DNA of 64,000 bases from assembly GCA_029532625.1 (NCBI GenBank), contig JARFXM010000004.1, positions 3,224,001-3,288,000 of the forward strand. The letters are read 5' to 3'. The notes under the pieces were generated by a model that had not been told where the DNA came from, did not search any database, and saw only the letters and a list, made by a program, of their open reading frames with translations. The DNA comes from Lomentospora prolificans (lineage: Eukaryota > Ascomycota > Sordariomycetes > Microascales > Microascaceae). Position 1 is the stretch's first letter, and the number at the start of each line of letters is the position of its first letter. The translations under genes were made by a program, and so were the position numbers. This document shows positions 21,591 to 33,282 of this stretch, piece by piece.

Positions 21591-24500
21591 GCTTGACTCC
21601 TGATGGGAACAATTAATTGAACAAGGGCAGACCTTGTCCCTCGACAGCGGCGGGCGCAAGATAACGCTACAGGAACCTCAAGATTTTGGCCAGGTCATGG
21701 GCACATGGTAAACGAAGGGCCTTCATCAGTGCTCTTCGAAATATAACCCCATACTCCGCAAAAGTGCCCGAAAGCTCCTTCCTATAGCAGATACATGGGG
21801 GCGAGGAGCGAGAGGTACGAGGGTCCAGGACCAAAAAAAAGAGCGCAAGAGAATTTGTGAAGACCGCGAGCGTGCTGCCCTGACCCTTCTGCCACTGAAA
21901 TTGTCTTCGACAACCGGGAACATGTAATGATGGACTAGAAATGGGAGACTAATAACTGCCTTGTTTCTCCTCTGCGTAAGTCTTCGTACCTGCAACTAAT
22001 TTGCAATTCCTAGCACCACTCAAGCACAGGCAATCGGCCCTGTCTCGAGAATTACCATGCACGCCATTACGCCACAACTTGGCAAATAAAAGCAATGTCG
22101 TCCAACACCGCGGATGGAGACAGGTGCGCATATGCAGGTGAAAGTTATGCAAACATGCAGTGACAGTCGAGAGAACCTAGCATGAGAAGTCGGCGCCTGT
22201 CGGTATTCTCGAGTGAGATTCTATTATCGCAAGCGAGAGGGCGCTTCACTGAAATCAAATGTTCCTTTTTAGCTCCCAGAAAGGACGTGCCCCAGGCGGA
22301 TAGCCAACGACAGTCACCTAGCCGACAGAGCTGAGGGGGGCTAGTCTGCTCTCCTTGAATCACGTTGCATAATCGTGCTCCTCGGTGTATCAGGCCGGCT
22401 TTGTGATGTCCCGTATACCGACCAAGACCCGTCGGAGGGTCTGGTTGCACAAAAAAGGGTGGTCATTGGCCCAAGGTTTAGTCGTACCTCCTCGGACAGT
22501 ATTCCTTAGGAATTAGTATAATGCATTGAGAGTGCACACTTGCTATTACTACACAATTCATGTACTTTTCTTCATGGAGTATGCGACTAACGTCGGTGTA
22601 CGCTACCTAGGCCCAGGGGCAGTAGGTATATGGATAGAGGCAATCAAAAAGTGAAAACAACTACAAGACCATATGTAACTCGAGATTGCCCCTTCACCGT
22701 TTTCCACTAATAGCGAGTTAATCACGAAGCAATATAAGTTATATGCGCACCCCCTTGAGGTTTCCGGCAGTCCAGTCGGCCACCCTCTCGAGGAAGCTTG
22801 AGGTCTGCTGGGAACCCCATATTAACCCTGGACTACCTGCCGCAAGCTAGACAAAGGACAGGAGTTCCCGACTGGGCTTACATAGTACTGTGGAAACACC
22901 CATGCTCATCTGGGATTGGTGTGCCTTGCTGGCTTTGTCCCCGATATAGAGTGAAGGTGCCTGGATGTTAATAGGTATGTGTATAGCAGAGCTCAGGTAA
23001 TGGCTGACGAGGTTCTCGTTCCCTCTCTTCCACCGAACAAAATTCGAGAACTCGCATGAGCGGGGCCGGTAAGCCCGCGAGCCAGCCACGTCCATTTTTG
23101 GCCTCGGCTGGCAGCTTGGAGGAGTTTCGACTTGGACCCATTACCCCAACCTCCACTCCGATGTCCCCTGTCCTTAGTCACAAGTACCCCTCCGAATTAG
23201 GGAATTTTTCCCTATTTATCCGGCACGTGGGGAAATTTACCCGGGCCCTGATTGCTTCCCTTCTACCGAGCAGCAAAAGTGTCCTTCTCGCGGAGGGTGG
23301 CCGCCCCTCTTCTTGGGAAACATGGGGTACCGGAAGTTGTTGATAGCGTATGTAGGCGCAAAGTGCACACTTTCTATGATCCTACTCTCCAGCGAGGCAG
23401 AAGGGAAAGATCAGGGTCGGGGTGTTGAGTCCACCAGCGTGCTGCGCGTTTCTGGCATGCATCATCATTAAAGGAAATGGTGCCCTTAGGTAGCATTACG
23501 TGGTTTACACTATACATGAGTCTGAATTGGCCTCCGAGGGCACCTATGGGGTTCCCTGCCCCCTTCGGCACCTTCCTACATCATGGCCTACGGATAGTGT
23601 TGCTCCACAGACCTCACCGAGAGCATATCCCATCATTAATATCGCCACATCATCGGCCATCATGGCGCCTTCCAGTCTTGGCACACCTCGCTTGAAGAGA
23701 ACCGCCTCCAGCCTTTCCCAAACAAGTATTGCTTGCCCCCATGCCACAGAAAATCTCGTATCATTAAATTTCCAGCACACTTTTGGGACGCTATAGCTCG
23801 ACGCCCGCGCCGTCAGGCGAAGCCAGTCCCCACAGCATGAACCTCCGATAGCGTTCGAGATATAGTGCGCCATAGCATCACCACAACACCTCTATGGGGT
23901 AGGGAGCCCGCGAACTTTCATCTATCGCGTAGTCTCGTCCCGCATCGAAAGGAAGCGCAACGGGGCCAAGCCAAGCAAACAGGACGGGCTCCTCTCCACC
24001 CGCTCTGCCAGGCACAGGCGGGAATTGCCAGTTTTGGACCTGGTTTTGATCCCGCTGGCAAGGGAAATAAATCGAGTTGATAACAGTACACTTTTGCTGT
24101 ATCATTTGTCCCTGTGCAAGTTACCATGTGCATTTCTCATTCTCATTTGTTTTCCTTTGTCCCCTTCCCAGATTCGTTCCGCTCCCGACGCCGACCTGCA
24201 GTTTAATCGAGAAGTCGCTCGGTCCGCATGAAACATACAGCCCAAGACTTGATCCTATTTCCCACGTCCCCCATGTAGTCTCCTGGTGCGCATGAAGTTG
24301 CAGTGGCGGATGACCACCGATCAACTCTAGCGCGGATTCAGTAGACTTCGACACACGAATGGTTCATTGATGCTTGTCCCACATCAATTGAATCTCGTAT
24401 ACCGAGGTACACTAACCAGTAAACAGACCCTTACTCGCACGCTGTAGTCGGCTCTTCCACCAAGTGGGTTCGAAGTCAGAGCCCAAAAAAATCCTTACCA

Positions 24501-26246
24501 AGTCAGGTGGGAACCTTGTGAACGCGGGATTTGACTTGTGCACATTATCGTCATGAAGATCTGCACAATGCAGGCTGGGTCCGAGACTTCTACGAGTTGA
24601 ACTATCTGACCCCGTCTTGCCCGCCGCTTTCTGCACTCCAACTTTTTTTTGGGCTGTGCGGCGGCGTCTTATTATACGACGCAGGAGTCGCTTAATCTGC
24701 TGAGGGCCAATACCCCACGCCCGCCCGCACCCAAGATGTATGCATCGCAATTCTGTGATGTCGCCGCACTCTCAGCACTTACGAGGGCTAGATATTACTT
24801 GGCAGCAAACGGCTCTCGTGTCATCAAGAACCCACAGAGGCTGAGAATAACGAGCCGACTCCACTCTAATTTACTCCCATTGTAGAGACGGCTGGTAATA
24901 AAGCACCAAAAAAGGTGATGCCTCGCCCGCATCACCTCTCGAAAACAGATGTTGAGGCCAAGGGACGTAGAACACCGAACGCCAATTCTAATGGGTGGAA
25001 CAAGGCTAGTCTACGAACCATTGCCCGTTACGATCAAGGAAACGAACGAAATGGTAAGGGGACAATAATTGCCATCCCGAGCAATTAAGTTTGGCGCACA
25101 GGAGATCCGGCCATGTGGTGCCTGTAGGTCCAAATAAGGAAGACGCGCAGGCACGCGGCATGCAATATCGACCCCGATCAGTTGTATAGAACCGGCACGG
25201 CGAAGAAGTAGGTGGCTTCCGTAATCGAGAGGAAGCAGAAGGTGCCTGGGACGGAAGGTGCGCAGCTCAACGGGAAAGGAATATCGCTCATCCGAAGGGA
25301 AGTCGGACCCGTTCCCGGCCTTGGGTGAGGACACTTCATTTGGAAGCTGGGTGTAGGATCCCTCCAGCACGCGGTTCCAAGACACCCCTGGGAATGAGGT
25401 CGGCAAGCACTCCCGTTAATAACTGTCCGCTGCCACTCGGTAACGCCCTACGTAGGTGGTATATTAATATAACGTGCCAAAGCCTAGCCAACCGCCGGTC
25501 ACGGGGGGTGCCACTAAATGGGCGTGGCGAAAACGACCGACGAGCATTCCCAAACATGGGAAGGCTGATCGGGCAAGATGCCAGAAAAATCTGGTGATGA
25601 GGGAAACTGTAGAGATTAGTGTTCCGGTGATGGGCGAGTTCTTCCCTAAACAGATGGCAGGATCACCGATAGGTGTGGCAAGCAGGTATATTGTGAAAGT
25701 TCTTTATTTCTCTTTTTTTTTATTTATTTTTTTAACTTCAGTCTTTTACATTTGAGCACACCAAGCTTCCATCCTTTCAACTTAAAGCCACAAGGTGCCG
25801 AGTCGAGGCGTGCGCCTGACTTACACTCATGGCCTAACCTGTCTTCCGCCAGCCAGCTAGGGTCGTAATCGGCGAACGAACCATGCACACTAGTCGCCTG
25901 GCCTGAGGCGAGAGCACGACACAATCCAGCCCGATCCAACCAATTGCCTCGTTGACGCATGGAGAGGCTGGGCCGCTGCCTTCCGCATAGTGGATGGTTG
26001 CCACACTGTGGCCGTCCTTGTTTCGGTTTCAGTAGTGCCAACCCGTGCGTCCCAAAGGGGAACCCCGGAATTGACAACGTTGAAACATGAAACATTGGGT
26101 GCACGTCATTGGTTGGACCTGCCAGTGATAGGTGATGGATGAGGGTGGGAAGTTGACGTGCGTCCCGCAAAACCATTCTGCACCGGGGGACCTTGCTCAC
26201 CAGGGACAATCTCACTCGTACGGAGACTATTCATTCCCCCCCTTTT

Positions 26247-26277
<31 letters not shown>

Positions 26278-27214
26278 GGGCGCAATGAGACGGAGGGATG
26301 GGCTGGCAATGTAAGATTCATGGACAGAATTGGGTCCATAAGCGGCAAGTATACATGCCCCGGACTTTATATAGTCACCTGGTGGAATCGCCATGGTGCT
26401 GGAGGTCAATGTCAGCGGAGAGTGAAACGCATGATCTGTAGGCCAGGCCAATTGATCAAATGGTTTGTAGCTGGAATGAAGGTGCATGCTGAGAGAAGGT
26501 CCACGGGCGACTTCGCTAAGCCCGCGTTGCCCGAAACCAACACCAAGCCCACGGGTACGCCCGTTAACAGCTTGTCCTCTGTGCAGTGGACGAACTTGGG
26601 CCAGTGGCGGTGAGACCATGTGGGCTTTGTGGGCTCGGAATCAACCCGCTTTACTTTAAATTGCCATTTCGCCTTCCGCTGACCAAATGGGATGGTGCCC
26701 CATAGACGAGTTACCGTTCGATTCAATTAAAAACAAGCTTAGGCGGAAAATAGTTGTTGGCCACACTTGGTGCTGAGCTGATACTTGTCAATCGGCCGAC
26801 TGATCTAGTGCCCTTTGGAAATGGGGTCACCCAAGGTCTTCGTTAATAGGAATTCAATGCGTTCCCCATCGCCACAATGTGGAGTTGAGGAACGGGCTGG
26901 TCGGTCAGTCAGCTGAGCACCACGACCTAGAAGCCTAGTCCGCTCTTGGCGGGTGGGCAAGAAGGGCGAGATTAATCTCCTCCCGTCGCGGTTTTGTGCG
27001 AGGCGATGCCTAAGAATAGGATCCATTACGCTTTCCGTCATGACCAGCAGAGTCGCTTACCTCGCGACGGACAAAAACCATATGCTTCGTAAGATGTCGG
27101 GGGCCATGCATCTCATGAAAAACCGCAGATTGTTCGCATACGGTGCCTTAGTAGGTCAGTCCTCTATCACTTGCTGTGTGCTGAACCCGGCTCTTGGTCT
27201 GGTCTTCGAGGGAA
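21591..27214. other. Gene-poor region, part 2
   Basis: No recognisable genes. Poly-T tracts occur at 24643-24651 and 26248-26278, the latter about 30 uninterrupted T with a T-rich lead. T-rich sequence also lies at 25705-25735. Small ORFs share no features with known families. The material may be ancient transposon debris too diverged to identify by eye. Confidence 0.4.
26243..26278. repeat. Long poly-T tract
   Basis: A homopolymer of roughly 30 T preceded by CCCCCCCTTTTTC and followed by GGGCGC. On the minus strand this reads as a poly-A tail after GCGCCC, which would fit the 3' end of a retroposed sequence on minus, but no body of such an element was recognised. Confidence 0.7.
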
Positions 27215-27440
27215 ACGGCACAAGGTTTAGTGGGGTGGTGGAGTGCTTATCCCTATGCTAAGCGAGCAGTTCGAATCAATCAATTGTTGGAGAGGTCAAG
27301 CGGTCAACCCATCTGCTGGTCTCTGCAGGGTTGGCCTTGGAACCATGGATGGAGGGTCACTAGGTTTCGATACTCTGGAATAATTTTTTTTTCTTCTTCT
27401 TTTATCTCTTCTACTTCTTTAAGTGATGTAGAAGATGATG
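27215..27440 (+). mobile_element. Possible tRNA-derived SINE relic
   Basis: At 27226-27237 a stretch (TTTAGTGGGGTGG) resembles a pol III A box. About 35 nt on, AGTTCGAATC (27266-27276) matches the B-box core GWTCRANNC. Between them GCTTA...TAAGC can pair as an anticodon-like stem with a 9-nt loop. No acceptor stem closes the structure, so it is not a functional tRNA. A T/CTT-rich stretch (27383-27420) follows within about 150 nt. Fungal SINEs have this head-body-tail order, but a single copy cannot prove it. Confidence 0.25.
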
Positions 27441-30400
27441 GGTATTATATGTCGAATTAACCGAGCCTCCTAGACCAGTGCCGCAACCGCGGAAACGTAC
27501 TTGACGAGGCTCCGAGATATTAGTGTAGACCTCAAATGCCTAGCTTGGGGGTTTGATCAGTGAGAAGGATGTTAGCTTATTCCAGGCTAACCCATTAAGG
27601 TATTGTATGCATACAAAATCTACTATATATTTCACCCTCAAATTCAGGTAAATGTACAGTCACTTCCAGCCGCAATAATCTTCTGTTCGTCGGCGTCTTC
27701 ACTGGGCGAACCTACTTGTACGAAGTAGTAAGCACTCCAGTAGAGGTCTTGAGTAGTGGGTTGCGAGTGGAGTGCACAGCCAGCCAGCTGGCAAAGGACC
27801 TTTTCCAATAAATGGGTCCGTTGGACTAGCCTTATCCCTGCTGAGATTGAAAAGCAAATACCGAGACTCCCTTTTACCCCGAAGCCAAGTTAAAGTTGAC
27901 GTCGCAACAGCCTGAATAAGGCTGACCTACATGACTCTAAAGCGATTCAGAGCAAAGACGATGGCACATTCTGGAGTAGAACCTTCGATCCACCATCTCT
28001 CGGCGAGGTTTTCGAGCCTTGTGGAGTGGTCGTCGTCGAATGGCGTGCCCTCTTGGTTGTCCCCGAGACAAGTTGGTCGTCCCTCCGGACATTCTGCAAA
28101 AGGATGATGGCTGCTGGGGAGCCAAAAGGACTGTACTGAACTAACGCTGGGGGCTAGTGGGATCACATGAAGAGGGGTGGGGCCAAGCAAGGATCTCATT
28201 CGCCAACAAAGGTTTCGGAACAGATTTCCACCAGTAGGGGCGTGGATTGGATAGTATGGGGTCCGAGGAGCACTACAAAATGCACCCTCTCGTGGGAGTT
28301 GCGGACCGACAACCGGTCGACCTGGAACGCCTTTCCGGCCAGCGCGCCTCAGCCAATCCGGTGGCTGCAAGTGATTACCACATCGGGGTTGAGGGAGCGA
28401 CACACACGCATGGTTCGGAGGCGTAGCATTTCATTTACGTTCGACGCGACATCTCAGACCACGGCATGTGGCTATGGGATGGATCTAGATGCAAGATGGT
28501 CAAATGACTAGTACTGGAGTAAAGTCAAGTAAGACTTTCTATTCCACAAAGGAAACAAAAAAAAAAAATCCCACGCAGCATCTAGAATAAAAAAGGTAAT
28601 GGTCGAGGAGAATCCGGCGCCGGAGTGTTCTCTTGGACACCAAGCTGCTCAGTCGGCTCACCATTTAGGGCGCCCAAAATCAAGCCGTCCCCGCCCCCAA
28701 ACAGCGAACCAGGGGCGCCATTACGAGAGACCCATATGATTTTGTGTCTTTTACTTTTGATAGTATCAATAACGGCCACGAAGAGCTTGTGACACTCCAT
28801 CCGTCAAGCCCAGATCATCGCCGAGAGCTTTCGATGTGCGCAGCGTTAGTGGCAACTCGTTTGAGACCGGTAACAACATAACATCATTGATGGAAACTGT
28901 GAACTGTGCTGATTCTCGCGGCCAGTGGGCGTTAGCTAATAAGCCCAAGGGAAAAACACTGTAGGCGCCAGGGCTGCTGTGACCCCCTCCCTCTCGTCGC
29001 TATCTCGGCCGTTAGTACATGAATTAAGGCCTTGACGGGCGCCCCAAAAGTAAATTGTCCGAACACCCAAAGGAAGGGACCCCTGGCCAAGGGTACTCAA
29101 ATGCTCTGAGGAATTGGCTGCGGGTGAACGGATTACCTGCGACTTATACAACTTTCAAGCACGAGATGGAGAAATCCACGGTAGTGTTAATTTGAAGCTA
29201 TGAAGCCCTGCCTCGACTAGCCCACTTGCCAGTAATCTCGTAGCTGGCTAGCAGGCTGGCTTCCTCTCCATCGTACGCCGAATTGGGGTTGGAACATCAT
29301 GCAAGAAAATTAATCCGGAGCGAAGGGGAAGGCAGGCACGTCGTACCCGGGAGCATCCATGCGAATGAAGCGTGGCGATAGCAAGACGATGTCTCATCAA
29401 TAATTGAAACCACCCGAAGCGAGACCTGATTCGGATGCGACTTGCGTCGCCTGTGTTCTTCATCATTAGCTTACAGGAAGTCTTGCTACTACCGGCCGGT
29501 CCTGAATAAATCGATACTGCATTGATCAAATATGCTGTCCCTTTTGTAACCCTAAAGCCTGGGCTAAAGATCGTTTTGGGCCACTCTTGTAGCAGTCTGA
29601 GAGTCTGGAAGCCTTAAAAGAAGTCTTCCAGGAGGTACTTGGAAAACTGGGACACGTCATGTTGACATCTCGGACAATAAATGGATCCAAGAAACATCCC
29701 GACCTCACTCTGACGAGAGCTGGATCGACATTTTAAAGGAGAGCTTGGTTAGTATTATCAATTTCAACGAATGCGATCCTCCGTCTCCTCCGCATGTCCG
29801 ATCTAACAACCACCCTTCCACTTAAGGAGTGATGATAATGATCCTGGGTGGCATTTTTCTCGGAGAGGAGGAGCGCGCCGTCATCGACGTGCCACATGTC
29901 CTCACACGAAATGATGAAGAGACAACCACGGCGTTTGTTCGTTTGGCTTACCTCGGTTGGGGTATACTAGCTAAGGCGACCACAGGTATATCAACAGGCA
30001 CATATAGACTCGCGAGCCTCCGATATTCTGAGGAGGTTTAGTCTTGTCTCGTAACAAGTTGTAAATTGCAAGCCCGCATTTGCCTGCTGACTTGTTACAG
30101 TCGAATGTGACTGGTGGCAGCTATAGTATCAAGTCAAAAATGCTTTGGCAAGCAAAATATGAACACGCCACGCCCTGGCGTAGTGCGTTAGCTACGCCGG
30201 TCTTCATAACCTCCTCGAGCGGCCCGTCCAAGCTTGCTGGCATTGCATGTCCAGTCGGCGTCCTGGGTGAGTAACCCGTGCAGGTCTAGCTCCTCTTTCG
30301 AGATGCGGGCGAACATCCCAGCGCAGAGAAGAATCTCAGCGTAGACTACCGCTTACCGACAGGTCACCTTTGTCGACGATTCCTCCACACTTCTTGATTT

Positions 30401-33282
30401 ATTTGCCGTCGCAGTGGGCACAGTGGCTCCCACCCTCCACCCACAATGAAGAGGGGACTTGTGGGGCAAGCCAAGAAGTCTTCTCTAGCCCAGAGCGAGG
30501 CAAAGAGAGTTCCCCCCGGCACACCTCAAGAGTCGTCAAGGTCGACTGGAACTGGGTAACGAATTTTAGTGAAGGGTACCATAGAGATATGGGTCAAGGC
30601 GGCCTGAAGGAGGGCGCCCCTGGGAGCCCACCCTCTACATTTTGGGGTCCTATGCTGGCGAGACTCAAGGGTTGTCGCTCGAAGAAGGCTGTTTGACCAC
30701 AATGAATCAATCGATCCAGTTAGCGCGACCACAAATGGGCTAGAGCGGGCACAAGTGCGAGGGCAATAGGCTCTATTACTACTTGTAGAATTCTCAAATC
30801 CTTCGCAAGTACAAGTATGCCGCTGCATGGTAGCAGGCCGTAAGCCGGAGTGGTGAAAAGGTGTCAGGCTCTCAGTGGGAGTGGAGGCTTTTCTCTCCGT
30901 CGTGAATTCATTCTCCTTGGGTACCACAGCCAGCTGGGGAGTTGGGTCATGGTGTGTGCGGCCTGGCCCACCGCCAATTTCCCCTCAACTGCCAACAACC
31001 CCCTGCCCTACTGCCATCGACTGCAACACTTCCACCCACCCACCAAAAAGGTTTCTAGTCGTCTTCTTCTCGTACTCCAGCGGGCAAAAGTGCTCCATCA
31101 GACTAACTAGCGCTGGTGGAGAAATCAGCTCCATCATTGATCCGAGAAAGAGGGAGAGGATGCGACGCTATTATTCCATGGGGGTCTAAGTGTATATCAG
31201 CGGAGGGCCATGAATCTGATTCCTTCCGAATTTTCTTTTTTTCGGTTCCTCGTACGAAGCAGAAAAAAATATCAACTTTCCTTTCCTTGTAGAGAGCGAT
31301 TACCGTGTGTTTTTCGGGTCTTATTTCGCCGCCCACACGTACCCTCAATCATTGCGATCCCGTGTTATCCCTCCGCCTGGGGCTGCTCGGCGTCTCGTAT
31401 ATTAACTCTGGCAATTTAAATGCGAGAGGCGATATTACTTTGATGAGAAGGGGAGCTTCCTTCAAGTCGACGACCAACCAACTCCACAGCCATCCCAGAA
31501 CCTGCTCCGCTGCTAAGCAGAGTACCTTGCGCTCGTCCGGAAACATCGAACCGTATGAGGAATCGCGGACTATCACCGAATCTATCCGAAAAGGACTACG
31601 GGTTCTCTACAATCGTCTACTCACATATTACCATTGTTAAGCAGGAGGGGCGACCACATTCGCCAGTTCTGTGGTCCCATTAATTGAAACTAGACACCCA
31701 CTCTCGAGCCTCGAATCAAGCTCGGCATCAAGATCGAGATTTCTCTCGCTGGAAAGAAAGAATCTAGCGTGCTGGAAAGAGGCGACGAACCCGACAAGCA
31801 GAAGGCACTGCAATAACGACTGTCCTAAGCATCAAGTTCACAGACATTCATTCCTCCTCCACCGTCCCAACTGAGACGAGGCGGCGTGCGACTATAGAGA
31901 GGGTACGACGCTGACGAACGGCGCTCGCCGACCTGACGACAAAACCACAGCTTCTTCCGACCCAAGAAGCTCACCACCTGGGCTTTTGTCCTGTCTCACT
32001 TGTGCAGACCCGAACCAAATCTCGTAGCCCGTACCTCTTTCTCTGACCGGGCATTGGCTCTGCACCTGGATCCCGCAAAACCCGCTTTCCAGGTGAACGA
32101 TCAACTGGAAGGAGGGGTTCGGAAGGAACTGTGTGATACACTGCTCCGAAAGATTATCAAGGTCACCAACGGAGGTTGCTTGGTAGGTCCCTGCTGATGT
32201 TTCTTACTTTGCTTGCATTCCGTACCTTATGCCCGAGTCATACGCCTCTCTTTTTTGGGGGGGCTTCCCTTTTCTCGTTCTCGCTGGGAGGATCTGTTGG
32301 GCTGCGTCAAGTCCAGGATGGGTGGTACGGGCGGCGCGACCGCCAGTTCCTTCTTCTTAAGACCTCCAGTGCTATTGACCAGGGCCGCTCTTTCCCTCAC
32401 ACAAAGAACGGTGGGCCACACCTCGATTCTCTGCACGCCCTCGTGGTGCGCGCCTTCCACCCTTCCACCTGCCACACCCCGTGTCCCCCTTTCCCCCTGG
32501 CTTAATGGTCCCCCGTCCTTCCTTCCCTGTCCTCCCCGGTCGAATATCCCGTTCTCCTTGAGACACGCCCCTCCGCGCCAGCACCACGCCCCCCCTTCTG
32601 GTCTTCACTCCAACCCCGCCATCCCATCTACACACACGACCCTGGACGACACCCAGCAATATCGAGCATACTGGCCGTACCAGAGTTTAGTATCCTAGTT
32701 CACACGGGCGCTGGAAGGGCCGCAAGTGGTTCCGTCCCCAACAGCGCAGATCTCCACCACGACTACACATGCCACTAAGTGTTTAGTTCCTGTTAATGCT
32801 TCCTCTTTCCTCTCGCTGCGTCATGCTTAATGCCCACCTTAAATCCATACTCTCTGCTTTTCCCCACAAAATGACACATCGGTACGTTCAAGTACCGCAT
32901 ACTGGGTCCTTGCAGTTGTGTAGGAGGTGGAGCCAGCTCTCCGCCATCCCGCCAAGTGGTGAAGTAGAGATAAAGATACAAATGTCCCCTCCACCTCCCG
33001 TCTCCATCATCTCGACATTCAAGCTATTTCCTTCTCATTTCTTCATACCTACTCGACATCTTCCAGCCCTCTGGCGTCGCTGACCCCATACTTCAACCAA
33101 CTTCTTGCACTCGTTCGAAGTCAGCCTCGTTCTCTTGCACAAGCTCTTCATCCCATCTTTATGATTATCTCCGCTTGAAAGGACTCGCCTCCTTCTCTTT
33201 CTAATCTTCCCCAAGCTAACAGTTACAATCGGTCAAGCTGTCGCCCCAATCTAATTTACCGATCTTCCCCTCTCCAGACAAC
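27441..33282. other. Gene-poor region, part 3, and xlr-1 upstream region
   Basis: From 27441 to about 31200 there is no recognisable gene. The last 1.5-2 kb (about 31500-33282) should be the promoter and long leader of the xlr-1 gene: the sequence becomes strongly pyrimidine-rich on plus (for example around 32490-32640 and 33000-33280). This is typical of fungal regulators with long 5' UTRs. Short ATG-initiated frames there could act as upstream ORFs. Confidence 0.4.

Noticed and set aside
27215..27290. Functional tRNA gene
   Set aside because: A and B box-like motifs exist, but no acceptor stem closes and the anticodon-like loop has nine bases.
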